Positions 1-11,189 of a stretch of 64,000 bases of DNA are shown piece after piece. This DNA is from Crotophaga sulcirostris (Eukaryota; Chordata; Aves; Cuculiformes; Crotophagidae), in the NCBI GenBank assembly GCA_013397455.1, contig VYZB01000271.1:149008-213007 (forward strand). The letters are read 5' to 3'. Numbering within the stretch: the stretch's first letter is position 1; each line of letters starts with the position of its first letter. The notes beneath the pieces were generated by a model, which was given only the letters and a program-made list of their open reading frames with translations, did no database searches and was not told where the DNA came from. Both the position numbers and the translations under genes were made by a program.

Positions 1-60
1 CTGCTCTAAGGTCCCCCCAGAGCCTTCTCCTCTCCAGGCGGCGCAACCCCAGCTCTCTCA
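1..60 (-). mobile_element. CR1 LINE fragment, cut by window edge
   Basis: The first 60 bases match the antisense of the CR1 3' region. They show the same block as 34600-34660, with 'gagccttctcctctccagg' followed by 'caaccccagctctctca'. Homology stops abruptly at base 60, which is the 5' truncation point of this minus-strand copy. Its 3' end lies to the left of the window. Confidence 0.85.
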
Positions 61-654
61 CGTTGTTAATGCAGGGCTCTGCTGCCAGCCCACTGCCCCT
101 CCTGGGACTGAGGATGTGGGGGCTTCTGATCCCCCTCTGCTCCTGGTCTGAAACCTGTGGTGATTTGGGAGGGGTCTTCCCTCCAAGCTAGTGTGAACGT
201 AGGGCCTGGAGCGCTGCAGTGAAGCCCCCCTGGGGAAAGGGGAGTGGGAACAGAAAGAGTTCTGGTAGATCCATGCTCCTCCAGAGAGGATCCTGGAACG
301 CCCAGGGCTCCTGTGTTTCTCTTCTTCTCCCTGTCTTGAGCAAGCCAGGGGGCTGCTTGGGCTCCAGCCCAGCTCTGCTTCAGCCAGGGAGGAAATTGGA
401 GGGTGGTTTGGGTCTGGGGGTCCCAGCACACTGAGGGTCTGCCTGAGCTGGTTTTCCAGTGTTTTCTGGCTACTGGTGATGGCTGGAGGTGAGAAGTGTG
501 GCTGGGGAGGGTTTGTGTGAGATGTGTGGCTGGGGAGGGTGAGAGGAGCACATTTGTGTTGGGGCAGTCGGGCTGAGCTGTAGGGAAAAGAGGGCAGGTG
601 GCTTGGTGATGGCAGGGCCTGTCCCTGGCAGCTCTTCCCAGCTGGGATGGCAAC

Positions 655-791
655 CTGATGAGGAGTGAGATGTCCTGTGACCCCCAGGGGTCGGTGACAA
701 GCAGCCCCAGAGCCCTCGAGGTCCTTCCTGTCTCTGCTCTGGATGCAGATGTCCTGGTGCTCCTCCACCTTGTAGGCGGTGGGAGCAGCTT
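655..791 (-). other. Candidate minus-strand exon, product unknown
   Basis: On the minus strand a good acceptor (cctcccctggcag, just right of 791) is followed by an open frame reading AAPTAYKVEEHQDICIQSRD and onward to KDLEG. In this core 21 of 22 consecutive codons end in G or C, typical of exons in GC-rich bird genes. A possible donor CAG|GTTGCC follows at 655/654, giving 137 bp. The codons after the core lose this bias, so the real 3' limit may differ or the whole signal may be chance. I do not recognise a protein family, and no flanking exon was found. Confidence 0.25.
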
Positions 792-2074
792 CTGCCAGGG
801 GAGGCCAGTTAAAAAGGAGAGACACAAGCATTCTGTTTCCATTCAAATCCCTATTTTTGCTATCGTGTGCTGTTTTTCTTCCCAAACACACTTCCTGCTG
901 CTTGGCCTCTTATTGTCTGCCTCTGTTGTCACCAAAAAAGACCAGGCAGGTGCCCACCTGCAGTGACCTTCCCTTCTAAGCATGCATTTGCAGGCTGCCA
1001 GGAGCACAAAGCCTTTAGTGCCTTGGCTTTGGAAAGCCTCAGCTGATGCTTCACCTGGTGTTCACTGGGCTTGTGGTGTCAGAGGCACCAGTAGGTGCCT
1101 GTTTCCACCCAGCCTCTTGCAGAAAGCTAGAGATGGCTTTACCTGGAAAAGTGGTGGTCTTTTGAGGTGTGCTGAGGTGCTCATGGATGCTTTAGGGGAG
1201 AAGGGGGAGCAATGAGCACACCCCAAGCCTTTCTTTCCCATGGGGACACCTCAGTCTCCAGCCAAGCTCACGGTGGAGATGACACCTGGCCAGGGACCCA
1301 GTTCCTCACATACCCTTCTCTTTTTCTTCTTTCATGCAAACCCTGAAGGCCTCAAAGCTTTAATGGGGTGGGTGGGAATAAATAAGCAGAGGAAGATGCA
1401 GTGACCCCTCCTCTCATTCCCCACCTCCCAGTGCTGTGTTTTCCCTCCTGGTTAGGCTTCACTGGGGGATTTTTCTCCCTGTAGCAGGACCCATCTGTCT
1501 TGGAGCAGATTAGAAAGATGTCACTCTGCTGGCGCAGTCATTTGTCACAGTGGCTGGGGAAATTAGCAGAGGCTGGGCAGGGAGCAGGGAAAGGGGACTT
1601 CTCCCAGTGGTGTAAAAGTATAAAGGATGTGGGGATTTCTAGACTATTTCTAGCTTGGCATTTATTTGTCCTGAGAAGCAAACAAGTGCCTGGGGTTTCC
1701 ACTTCTGCATCCTGATGGGGCTAAGAACAATAAAATCTCTCAAAATTTATGGGGCAGAGTAGCTGGGAATCTCTCAAGCATTGGTGCTTTTAACCAAAAG
1801 CTAATCTCCTTCCAGCTGTTAATTCTAGCAGCCCAGGTATAAATTAAGCTTTCAGGCTTTCCATAATAATCCCAAAAGCGGAACAAACTGCGTCAACCTG
1901 TTGTGATTTGCAGGGGTTGCCTTTACCTCGACCCGTGTGCGTGGGAGCAGCCCAGCCAGCCTTGGTGCTTTGCACAGGGGGCAGTGGTGAGACAGGGGGC
2001 CCTGATCCAGTTGCCAGCTGGAAAGATGAAAAACCTCAGAAAGGGGAAAGAAAAAAAAAGCTATTTTGCAGCCA

Positions 2075-2245
2075 CGGCAAGACAGTGCTGCAAACAAACG
2101 GAGAGTAAAACGCAAATTAAAACCCATAAAAATGCCTTGGCAGTGTCCCCTTTAAGCATCATGTATTTTTATCTTACTCTGGGTTTATTTGCTGGAAAAG
2201 GAAATGTAAAGGGAGAAACATTCAATTAAACCTGCCTGTCGGCTG
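2075..2245. promoter_or_regulatory. AT-rich block resembling a conserved non-coding element
   Basis: A sharply bounded AT-rich stretch with ATTAAA, TTATTTGC and CAATTAA motifs lies in otherwise GC-rich spacer, with no repeat homology and no coding frame. This texture is typical of vertebrate conserved non-coding elements, but conservation cannot be seen from one sequence. Confidence 0.25.
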
Positions 2246-2738
2246 GAGCCTCTGAGCCGTGGCGGTCCGGGGGCTGGAAGAAGGATGCTGCCGGACGTCC
2301 TCTCTGCTCCCCATTGGGGCAATTGGGACCACTGATGTTGTCTCTTGCCTGTCTGCTCACCCACCACTGTCACAGCCATCTTGTAGCACAGGATGGTGTT
2401 TGCAAGGCAATGTTAATCACCATAGTAACAAGGGTCTTTTTTCTGGCAGGATCTGTCCCCCAGTTGCATGATGGAGCAGGCATGTCTCCTCCCCGGGCTC
2501 CACGGAGCAAAGCTGGCTCTGGCTGTGGTGGCTCCTCGAGGACATGTTTGTGTTTCCCCCCTTTTCCCCTCTGGGCCATCATCCCCACCTTGCTCATCAC
2601 TTGCTGGCTTTCCTCCATCCCTGGCTTCTCTCCAGTGCAGCAGCAACAGAGGACACGTGAGGCGTATGGATCAGTGCTAGAGGGACCCAAGTCCTGCAGC
2701 CAGGATGCCCCATACATCCAGTGTCAGAACTGGGACTT

Positions 2739-2980
2739 GGAATCATGGAAGGGACCTCAAAGCCCATCCAGTTCCAAACCCCTGCCATGGGCAGGGACAC
2801 CTCCCACTGGATCAGGGGGCTCCAAGCCCCATCCAACCTGGCCTTGAACACCTCCAGGGATGGGGCAGCCACAGCTTCTCTGGGCAACCTGGGCCAGGGC
2901 CTCCCCACCCTCACAGCAAAACATTTCTTCCTAAGATCTCATCTCAATCTCCCCTCTTTCAGCTTAATACCATTACCTTT
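2739..2980 (-). mobile_element. CR1 LINE 3' fragment
   Basis: The antisense CR1 3' end starts at AATCATGGAA and runs through the diagnostic CCTGCCATGGGCAGGGACA block to the 'cccctctttcag' segment, where it is truncated. Compared with the copy at 4643, the 15 bases between two TGGAA words near 2750 are missing, a clean short direct-repeat deletion. Otherwise it is very close to that copy. Confidence 0.93.
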
Positions 2981-4642
2981 GGTAGCAAAACCTGGGACTT
3001 TTGGCAGCAACTGCCTCTTCAGTAGCTTCTGGGGGCTCTTTGGTGTCTGCACCCAACTGACACAAGAGGGAGATGGTCACAGGCTGATTTCTGCTCAGAT
3101 CTCCTGCTTTTCCTCTTGGAGGATGGTGTACTGGAGTTTCCATGAGCACTGGTGTCTATATGGCAGAAATGAAGGATGACTGTCAGCTGGGAAACCCAGC
3201 ACATGCTCACCATCAGTTTTCTTCAACATCTAAATGTAAGAGCTGGAAATGTCACTGCAAACCTTGAAGTCTGAATATTTCTGATCTCGTACCAAGGTCA
3301 GGTTTCAGTGGGTTTTGACATTTTTTTCCATGAATATAGCACCTGTGGAAAGAGCAGGGAGAAGCTCCTGGAAATAGGTTTCTCTCCAAATCAGGCAGGG
3401 CTTTTCTGAATGCCCCCTGCCCCAGCCAGGGCTGATACCCAGCAGAAACTGGTGACATGGAGGACCCTGGTCATGTTGTGCAGGTGGGACCCTAGCACTG
3501 ACTTAAAGGAAACCAGCTGCTGGCTTTGTCCTGTTGAAGACACAAGATAGTGGAGAAAATGCTTCCAGAACTACTTGCACCTGTGGCTACTTAAATTTCT
3601 CTTCATGGTGGAGGCTGTTGGTTAGCAGTGGTTGTGACAGGAGCAGCTGTGATGTGGACATCACTCTCCTCATAACTAGACTGAGAACAATGCCTCATTC
3701 CCTGGCAGGCATTCATCAGTCGGCAATGACTTTCTGTCTTCATTGACCCAGGGCTGGAGCTGAGCCAGTGACAAAGGTAAATGGGTCTACTTACCCATGA
3801 AAAATACTCCTGAGGCATCTAGACCTCTACAAGTTTCCAGTAATGATGAAACCAAAGATATGTTTTGAGTGGGGAGGTGCTGGTGGGACTGGAAGGACCT
3901 GAGAACGCGGCAAGTGTGCATGGAGCCTTGCTGAAACCCAGTGGTTTGGTGCTGGTGATGCTCATGAGATGTGGAAGAGCTGCTCTTTGGACACAGGTAG
4001 ATGTTGCGAAGATGGCAGCAATTTTCAGAAGGTGCCTCTTGTGCTCCCATTCCCTTTTAGCTCCCCACTGGGCAGAGGGGAAAAAAACCAAGCAGTTGTG
4101 AGGAATGTAGCCATAATAAAGCCAGACCTCTGATGGGAAGGGTGTATGGTGCTGGAGAGCTGTTCAGCAGGCAGCAGGTGCATTACAGAACTGGGGATAA
4201 TAGGAATAATATAAAACATGTCAGGGAGAGTGGCAGCTTGGCTGCCTGGGGTCAGGTTTGCCTCCTGCTGGGATCCTGCCGCCCACCGGCAGCTCCGGCA
4301 GCACTGCTGAGCCCTGGAAAAGTGTCAGCTGCTGACATGGAAAAAAAATAGAGCCCTTTCCCTGAAAAAAACCAGCCTCTGTTGTGTTTACACTTGATGT
4401 GTTGCTGCTGTTGCTTGGTGAAACCCCTGGGCTTCTTGGGTCTGACTGGGGATGGTGTGGGATGGAGAGAGGGAAATAGCAATGATGGAAAAGGGACAAT
4501 TTTTTTAAAAAGCAAAGCCAGGGAAGAGATGAACTGGTTGGAGAAGGAATTGTTGGAAAAAATGTTTTGGATGAGGAAAGAAGAGCCAACCGCAAGGCAC
4601 GGGCTCAATTCAACCCCTCCATCACCTCAGCTTTCTCCAGCC
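2981..4642. other. Single-copy spacer
   Basis: No gene, RNA or repeat could be supported. Short overlapping frames occur in several phases with no splice-site logic or recognisable product. Two short A-runs occur near 4341-4350 and 4363-4370. Confidence 0.55.
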
Positions 4643-4946
4643 AATCATAGAATCATGGAATGGTTTGGGTGGGAAGGGACCTCAAAGCCCATCCAGTCCC
4701 AACCCCTGCCATGGGCAGGGACACCTCCCACTGGATCAGGGGGCTCCAAGCCCCATCCAACCTGGCCTTGAACACCTCCAGGGATGGGGCAGCCACCACT
4801 GCTCTGGGCAACCTGGGCCAGGGCCTCCCCACCCTCACAGCAAAACATTTCTTCCTAAGATCTCATCTCAATCTCCCCTCTTTCAACTGAAAATCGTTCC
4901 TCCTCCTCCTATCCCTGCACGCCCTGATCAAGAACCCCTCCCCAGC
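4643..4946 (-). mobile_element. CR1 LINE 3' fragment
   Basis: The antisense CR1 begins with the octamer tail (ATCATAGAATCATGGAA) and reads through 'ggacctcaaagcccatcc' and the CATGGGCAGGGACACC block to 'gaacccctccccagc', where homology ends. Divergence from the other copies of this subfamily is low, so it is among the younger insertions in the window. About 300 bp remain of a full element of several kb, a typical 5' truncation. Confidence 0.95.
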
Positions 4947-5899
4947 AATGTCTCTCATCCTTCCTGCTCCTTCTTGCTCTCTCCAGCTGAGCTGGGACCC
5001 TTGGGCTCAGCTCTCCATGCATGATCCTCACGCTGTCCTTCCCCCCGGGCAGAACCCCCGGATCTCGGAGCTGTAGCTGCTTCCCACAGCCCTGCTGGGT
5101 TGTACACAATCACACCTCCTCTTCTCTGCACTGTTTCTTTAAATGGATGAAAATTCTCTATTCTTGCCGATTTTCTCATTTCACAAGCTGTTAGGGAGAT
5201 GCATCAAATTTAATTATTGTACAGATAATCATTATTTTTATTTTCTAGCTTGCTAAAAGAGCCAGCTGCACCCCAGAAGACTTGTCTGCATAAGCCGAAG
5301 CTGCCAGGATGGGAGAGGACCAAGAAATCAGGACTTCTGCTGGAAGAGGATGGTCCCCATTCAGCCCAGACCCTGAGAAGAATTAATCACAGAGGAATAA
5401 CAAGAGTTGAAGGAGGAAGAGTGAGGCAGGAGGAGGAAAAGATGAGCTGGCTGGCAGTGATTTTGAAAGGAGAGTGTGAGCTGGTTTCCAACTGTGAGGA
5501 TGAGGATGGATTTTTGGAGTAGCCTTGGATTTTTTTTTTTTTTTGTTGGAGGCTGCTCCTTTGTCAAACTGAAGGTGCTTGCGGGAAAGGTCAGACTTGA
5601 TAAATCTCCCCAGTTTGAAAGCAGGCATCCAGAAATGAGCAGGACTGTCCCATTCTGGTGATTTGTAATCAAACAAAATGGGGAAGAGTTGGTTCAAAAG
5701 ACTTTTTGCCTGGGAAATGTGAGTTTGCAGTACAACATCTAAAGACAAATAATGAAAGAAACCCCAATGACCAAATCCACTCATTGTTTTCTGATGTGAT
5801 GGTTTTGATTCCCACCCTTTCCTCACAGCTCTTCCTGGCCATCTCTGTTGTCCTTGCATCACAGCTCCATGAGGACAACAGTCCTTCTGGGGGACAAAG
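4947..5899. other. Single-copy spacer with poly(T)
   Basis: No gene was identified. An AT-rich patch (about 5185-5250) and a T15 run (5530-5544) are the only notable features. The minus-strand frame crossing this stretch borrows its length from the adjacent CR1. Confidence 0.55.
5530..5544. repeat. (T)15 homopolymer
   Basis: An uninterrupted run of 15 T, flanked by gga and gttgg. It has no target-site duplication or SINE body beside it, so it is treated as a simple repeat. Confidence 0.9.
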
Positions 5900-6502
5900 T
5901 CAATGGTGTCCTGAGCTGCATCCAAAGCAGTGGGAGCAGCAGGGAAGAGAGGGGATTCTGCCCCTCTGCTCTACTCTGGTGAGACCCCACCTGGAGGCCT
6001 GTGTCCAGTTCTGGAGTCCTCAGCACAGGAAGGACCTGGAGCTGTTGGGGCGAGTCCAGAGGAGGCCACAGAGATGATCTGAGGGCTGGAGCACCTCCTG
6101 TACGAGGACAGGCTGGGAGAGTTGGGGTTGTTCAGCCTGGAGAGGAGAAGGCTCTGGGGAGACCTTAGAGCAGCCTCCAGTACTGAAAGGGGCTCCAGGA
6201 AAGCTGGGGAGGGGCTCTTGATCAGGGAGGGCAGGGATAGGATGAGGGGAAATGGTTTTGAGCTGAAAGAGGGGAGATTGAGATGAGATCTTGGGGAGAA
6301 ATGTTTTGCTGTGAGGGTGGGGAGGCCCTGTCCCAGGTTGCCCAGAGAAGTGGTGACTGCCCCATCCCTGGAGGTGTTCCAGGTCAGGTTGGATGGGTCT
6401 TTGAGCTCCCTGATCCAGTGGGAGGTGTCCCTGCCCATGGCAGGGGTGGAACTCGACTGGATTTAAGGTCCCTTCCAACTCAAACTGTTCTATGATTCTA
6501 TG
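5900..6502 (+). mobile_element. CR1 LINE 3' fragment, about 600 bp
   Basis: A sense copy runs from 'caatggtgtcctgagctgc' through the end of the CR1 pol frame ('gtgagaccccacctggagg', 'cctggagaggagaaggctc') and the 3' UTR, ending in TTCTATGATTCTATGA. The pol-derived part has stops and frameshifts, so it is inactive. It begins at nearly the same element position as the copy at 27891. Confidence 0.96.
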
Positions 6503-7474
6503 AAAAGCCTTTCCTACCTGCTCTAGCAAGGAAGTGGTTCAAAAGCAGGTGCAGAAGACCAGGAATGGGAGTCCGGGCACTGGGAATTTAAATCTGTCTA
6601 AGCTCAGTGTGTCTTGTCCAAGGCAAAAGAGAGCACTGGTTTTGTGGGTGCTGTTATGAATTGCCTGCCCCAGATTTTCCAGTGCAGCTTCCAACCCTGA
6701 GCAGAGGGAGCAGGAGCCCTGCAGCAGCATCCTCTAGCCCAAGGGCTGGCTCTCACAGAGTGAAAGTAGCTAAACTGAGGGAGTCTTTTCTAAATAGTCT
6801 GTGCTGGAGTGACTTCTGAATGCTGTGTGTTTAATAGGGATTAATGGGAATTAAATGAGAATGGGTGAGAAGCACCAGGAGGACTAAACTGCCTTGGGAA
6901 TAGGCATTAAGTGGGAGGAAATGTTAGGTGGAAAGTATGTGAGGAGGTGGTTGCTGGTATGGGGTGGCTGGAAACTGGGATCCTTTGGGTGATGGTTTTC
7001 ACCAAGAAAACCAAGGCAGGAGGATGCTATGACCTTATCCTGAGATGTGGAGCAGGGTCTGGGGGCACGGCAGGGGTCTGCTCAAGGCCAGCCAGGGCTA
7101 CTTATTTTCTAGACCTTGCATGCAGATTATTTTGCAGCTAGTGATGTGTGATTTGAAAGCCATAAAAGCATCCCCAACCGTCCTGGGAGAGGACTGGGGA
7201 CTGATGGCTCACTGGGGGGCTTTGGTGTGTGAGGGTTCTCAACTCTCCTCACCCTCAGTCATGATGGGCTCGACCCGTGCTACCCGAAGTGACAGCAATA
7301 GGGAGGTTATAGCAGGAAAAAGCTGCAGAGCCTGGATGCTGATCTGTACTTAGCTCTGGGAAATCACAGCAACGTCCATGTGAAAGGCTTCCCTGGCAGA
7401 TACTGCCCAGGATAGTGTGGACATAGTTATTATATTAGTATATAGTATAGTTATTATATTATAGTGCATAGTTA
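6503..7474. other. Single-copy spacer
   Basis: No gene was identified. The right end (about 7420-7474) is an AT-rich imperfect repeat of the word tagttattatatta immediately before a CR1 fragment. Confidence 0.55.
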
Positions 7475-7584
7475 TTGCTCTCTACAACTACCTAAAAGGA
7501 GATTGATGGGTTGGTGCTAGTGTTGGGTTATAGATTGGACTTGATGATTTCAGAGGTCCTTTCTAACCTTGTGATACTGTGTGA
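7475..7584 (+). mobile_element. CR1 LINE fragment with internal deletion
   Basis: The left 30 bp (ctctctacaactacctaaaa) correspond to the pol C-terminal region. They join directly at about 7503 to the terminal 3' segment ('ggttggtgctagtgttgg' to 'gatactgtgtga'). Relative to the fuller copy at 43757, roughly 230 bp between the two parts are missing. It belongs to the ACTGTG-tailed subfamily. Confidence 0.85.
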
Positions 7585-7979
7585 CTTGGGCGCCTGTGGC
7601 ATCAGGAGCCTCCCACTGTGTGGATCCAAGGGCTGCCCTGGGTCCTGGTGACAGCAGCTCCTCTGGGAGATACCCCAGCTGCTGGTCTGAGTGCTGTGCA
7701 AGCTGATTCCATGTTGTTAGTGGGTCTGGCTATTAGAAAGCTCCTAAGTGTTGACACGTGTCGTGTTGGTGCATCCTTAACTGGGTTGTGATGGAGCTGA
7801 GCACGGAGCAGCCTGCAGAGCCAGTCAGGGGATGCATGGTGAGTGGAGCAGGATCGTGGTGCAAGAGAGGAACACACCTGCTGGAGCTCTTGGAGCACAA
7901 CAGGGGTGCAGAAGTGGGGCTTCCCTGGGTGCCAGCCTGCTTGGGTCACATCTGAATCTGGCTTTTGTATTTGTAGGGG

Positions 7980-8007
7980 TTTTTTTTTGTTTTTTTTTTT
8001 TTTTTTT
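7980..8007. repeat. Interrupted (T)n tract
   Basis: Nine T, one G, then 18 T. It is a simple homopolymer tract with no SINE or processed-pseudogene body next to it on either strand. Confidence 0.9.
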
Positions 8008-8993
8008 GTTCTGCTGGGCAAGTCTCACAGGGGCAGCTGTTGAGAGGCAAAGAAGCTGAATTGGATATTTGTGCCCACATGAAGTAGGCTCTGGTTACAC
8101 AGCCGGAGAGAAAAGGATCCTAAATTGGATTTTGCTGCTCACTTGGAATGGGCTCCAGACGTGTGGGATTATTGGGGATTTCAAGCTAACATATAGGAAA
8201 TAGTAATGAAACCATCACCCAGCCAAAAAGCTGGGGAGCTCCATGTGCTCCTATGTTAACAAATGTGTAAGGCTCTTGCAATTAACATCTGAGCCACGGT
8301 AATGAAAGTTTGCAGGATCACAGCGTGGCTATTATCTCCTCCTCTGTTTGCAAAACACAAAGATGTGTGCCAACACAGCCAGCTCCTTCTCGCTTGCTGC
8401 TCCATAGGCTGTGTCCCCTCCACACCAGTCCCAGCCAGGGTGACTCTTGTGGGGGGCTCAAGGGGACAAAGCAAATCCCCAGCAGCTGAGAGGACCAGCA
8501 CCCACCTTCAGCTCTGCAAATGCATCGAGGTTCTTCAGCGCAATCAATGATGGATTCTTTTTAAGAATGAAATTTAGGATGCTTAATTGGATTTGCCTGG
8601 TGCTGAGAGTCAGATTTGTTTCCCACTCCTCTGCCTCCCCCTCGTTTTGGCCCTGGAAATGTCAAGGCTAATTGCCAGTATTATTTCTCCTCTTGTTGCA
8701 GCCTTGCTTACCTTAGCGCTGGCAAATTGGTCAGCGTGTGTGAGCGTCATCACTCCGTGCTGGCATGGGCAGGGAGAGACAGTTTAATGTGGGGAGCAGT
8801 GCTCCTGCAAGCTGCTTAGCCAGAGAGAGTCTCGGCATGGATCTGAAACAGCCACTGGTTTGTGTGGAGAGATTAATTGAAGGGGGGCTGCAGTGGTGAG
8901 GGGGTGATTGGAGCCTGCCTGCAGCTGGCCAAGCTGGTTTTTGGGGTGCAATGGGCTCTGAGGCTGACTGGGGACCTGCACCCTGGCAGGATT

Positions 8994-9007
8994 GGGGGGG
9001 GGGGGGG
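8994..9007. repeat. (G)14 homopolymer
   Basis: Fourteen uninterrupted G. Such runs are uncommon in vertebrate DNA, prone to length change, and able to take part in quadruplex structures. Its assembled length may be unreliable. Confidence 0.85.
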
Positions 9008-10198
9008 CCGGTCTTGGTGGGGTGGGTGCCAGCAGATGGCACTCCTGAAGGCACTGCACAGTCTCCTGCTTTGCAGAAGCAGCTCTGAAATGGCTTCTCT
9101 GTGCAGCCCCTCTGGGTTGGAGCTGGCTGCTGTGGCCCAGCACGCTCCCCAAGTTTGTCTCTGGCCTCCTCGCTGCCAGCATCTCCTACCTGCAGACCCT
9201 GTGCTCCCAATCTCCTGCTTCTCCTCCCCCAGGTGCTTTCCAAGCCTCTGCTTTGCACTCCCACTGTGTCCAGGCTGCTGGGTGCAAGGATGTGGGGCTG
9301 AAGGTGGGGTCTGTGCAGGGACCCCAGCCTGAGGTTTTGGTGAGGTTGCAGACCTGAGCATCATAAAGAGCAGGGAGGAGGGCTGGGAGCAGTAGTGTGT
9401 GGAAGCTGTTTATTTTCTGTCCCTTGGGTGGTAGGCTCTCACCTCTGCCTTGAATTACAAGTCATGTCACATCTTGGGAGGCTTGAAATTGTGTTTCTCA
9501 GCAATGTTCCCAAAGAGATTAGAAGCACTGAAATGGCTGAAATACCCTCTGAGCTCAGAGCAGAACAAGCCATCAAGCAGAGCTGAGTGGGATGGGGAAA
9601 GAGCTGTAGTGTCCTCACTGGAGCAGAAGGCTGAGGCAGCTCAACCCTTGCCCCCTCCCCACGCTCATCCTGGTTTGGTGTTGCTTTCTCAGTGCCAGTT
9701 CATACTGGTGCAAATGGGAAGAACTGAGGTGGCCACCCTCCCCCTGGCAGCAGACAGACACAACCACCATCCCATAGAGCACAAAGTGTCTATAAAGGGA
9801 TACCCAAATGCTCACCCATGGAGAAGGGTGTTGCTCCCCAGATTTACAGATGGAAAGTGAGGAGATGCGATTTAAGGGGATTAAGAAGGACCAAGCATCC
9901 AGGCAGAAGCTGACCCCCAAGTGTGGAAGAGATTGATTTCCAGGGCCAATTCAGAGAAGGCAGAGATTCAAAACTTCTTAATACCAGGCAGAAACTGCAC
10001 GCTTTTTAGAAGATTGGCTGCTTTATTTTCAGTTGATATATTGCTAACACCAGCTCAGATTGCCCTGCTCAGATTCTTTGCATTTTCTTTTTGCTACTGG
10101 AGCTCCTGCAATGGGATGCAGCTGCAGAGAGCTGCGGGGCTGCATCCCAGTCCTTGCCATCCTCTTCTCTCTTGTGCACATCCCCTGTTCCTGGGACC

Positions 10199-10531
10199 AT
10201 GCAGAGCTGTCTGAGATGTCACCGAAGTGAATTGGTCCCCAGGTGCTGCTTTGAGGACCTGACTGACAGAGTGATTGGTGATCAGCTGGCTGAACCAACA
10301 CATCAAACCACAATTAGAGACCTCCTGGTAAGAGAGATTCAACCCAGGCAAAGACCGAGTCAGTTACAAATATTGAAGGAGCTGTTTGTTAAAGATGCAA
10401 AATCATTATCTCCCAAGCAATCCAGCAATGCTCATGAGGACATTAGTGCCAGAGCCGCACATAGGAATGATGAATGTATACATATGCTTGGGTCTTGTGT
10501 TATGGAGTGGACAGAAAGACTAACTCGATGA
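10199..10531 (+). CDS. Hypothetical 110-codon open frame, doubtful
   Basis: An ATG in good context (ggaccATGc) opens a 110-residue frame, charged and low in Pro/Ser, starting MQSCLRCHRSELVPRCC and ending MEWTERLTR. It has no signal peptide or membrane segment. There are two CxxC/CC-type cysteine clusters at the start and mixed helix-favouring residues after. I recognise no family. The underlying DNA has no strong third-position bias, and no promoter or splice partners are visible, so chance is the most likely explanation. It could also be part of a non-coding transcript. Confidence 0.12.
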   Translation: MQSCLRCHRSELVPRCCFEDLTDRVIGDQLAEPTHQTTIRDLLVREIQPRQRPSQLQILKELFVKDAKSLSPKQSSNAHEDISARAAHRNDECIHMLGSCVMEWTERLTR

Positions 10532-10693
10532 CAAAAACATCCACAAAGGCAGATGTCATCCCAATTACAGCCTGGGAAGAAATGCAGAGCATTTTGCCTT
10601 TAGGAATGGATGAAAGAGGCATCAATGAAGTGGGGCAAGCTCTGGTCTGCTGCAAGAAGAGATGACCTCAGGTGTTGAAAAGCCAGAGCATCG

Positions 10694-10742
10694 GTGAAGG
10701 AGGAGCTGGGATCAAAGGAGGAGCTGGAAGTGAAGGAGGAAC
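10694..10742. repeat. Short tandem repeat, 18-19 bp x about 3
   Basis: Three imperfect copies of an aaggaggagctggga-like unit in tandem. A purine-rich local duplication with no coding meaning that I can support. Confidence 0.75.
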
Positions 10743-11189
10743 TCAGGCGGTTGGGTCTATTTGGGGAAGAGCTGCCTCCTGTTGGGATTCACTGCTATGG
10801 TCTCTGCTGGCTAATTATGTTGCCATGTTCTCCGTGACTTGTGAGACTCAGCAAAAGCCTTGGTAAGGGTTGCCTTGGAGGTCAACAAAACTAATTGAAT
10901 TGAATTTCCAGCGAGAGTATTTACGTGGCTATTTTCAGAGTGTGCTTTTTCTGTAGCTCTGGAAAAATGCAAACTGAAAGGGCAACTGCCTGTTCCTCCA
11001 CAGCCTGATGGGACCTGTGCCCTGGTCCTGGCTGCAGTGTTGTCAGTGGGAAAGACGGCACTTCCGCCAGGTGTGGTCACATCCACGGTGGAGTAGGTGC
11101 AGGGCAGCAGGATGCTGCTTACACACCCTTCCAGCTGGAGTATTTAAACCCTCCTGCTCTGGTGAGAGAGCACCTCACGTGGATCTCTA

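Larger units (their letters stand above)
61..2738. other. Single-copy spacer
   Basis: No gene could be proven here. The stretch holds a G/T-rich local duplication (gtgtggctggggagggt at about 498 and 525), a candidate minus-strand exon (655-791) and an AT-rich conserved-element-like block (about 2075-2245). Long minus-strand frames at 58-891 run through it, but they open with non-ATG codons and are rich in Pro and Ser, as expected for GC-rich non-coding DNA. Confidence 0.6.

Noticed and set aside
58..891. 277-codon minus frame
   Set aside because: It opens with GTG, most of it is Pro/Ser/His-rich as in GC-rich non-coding DNA, and its end overlaps a CR1 fragment at 1-60. Only the 655-791 part was kept, as a weak exon candidate.
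5530..8007. T-runs as tails of minus-strand SINEs or processed pseudogenes
   Set aside because: No tRNA- or 7SL-derived body, coding remnant or target-site duplication lies next to these runs.
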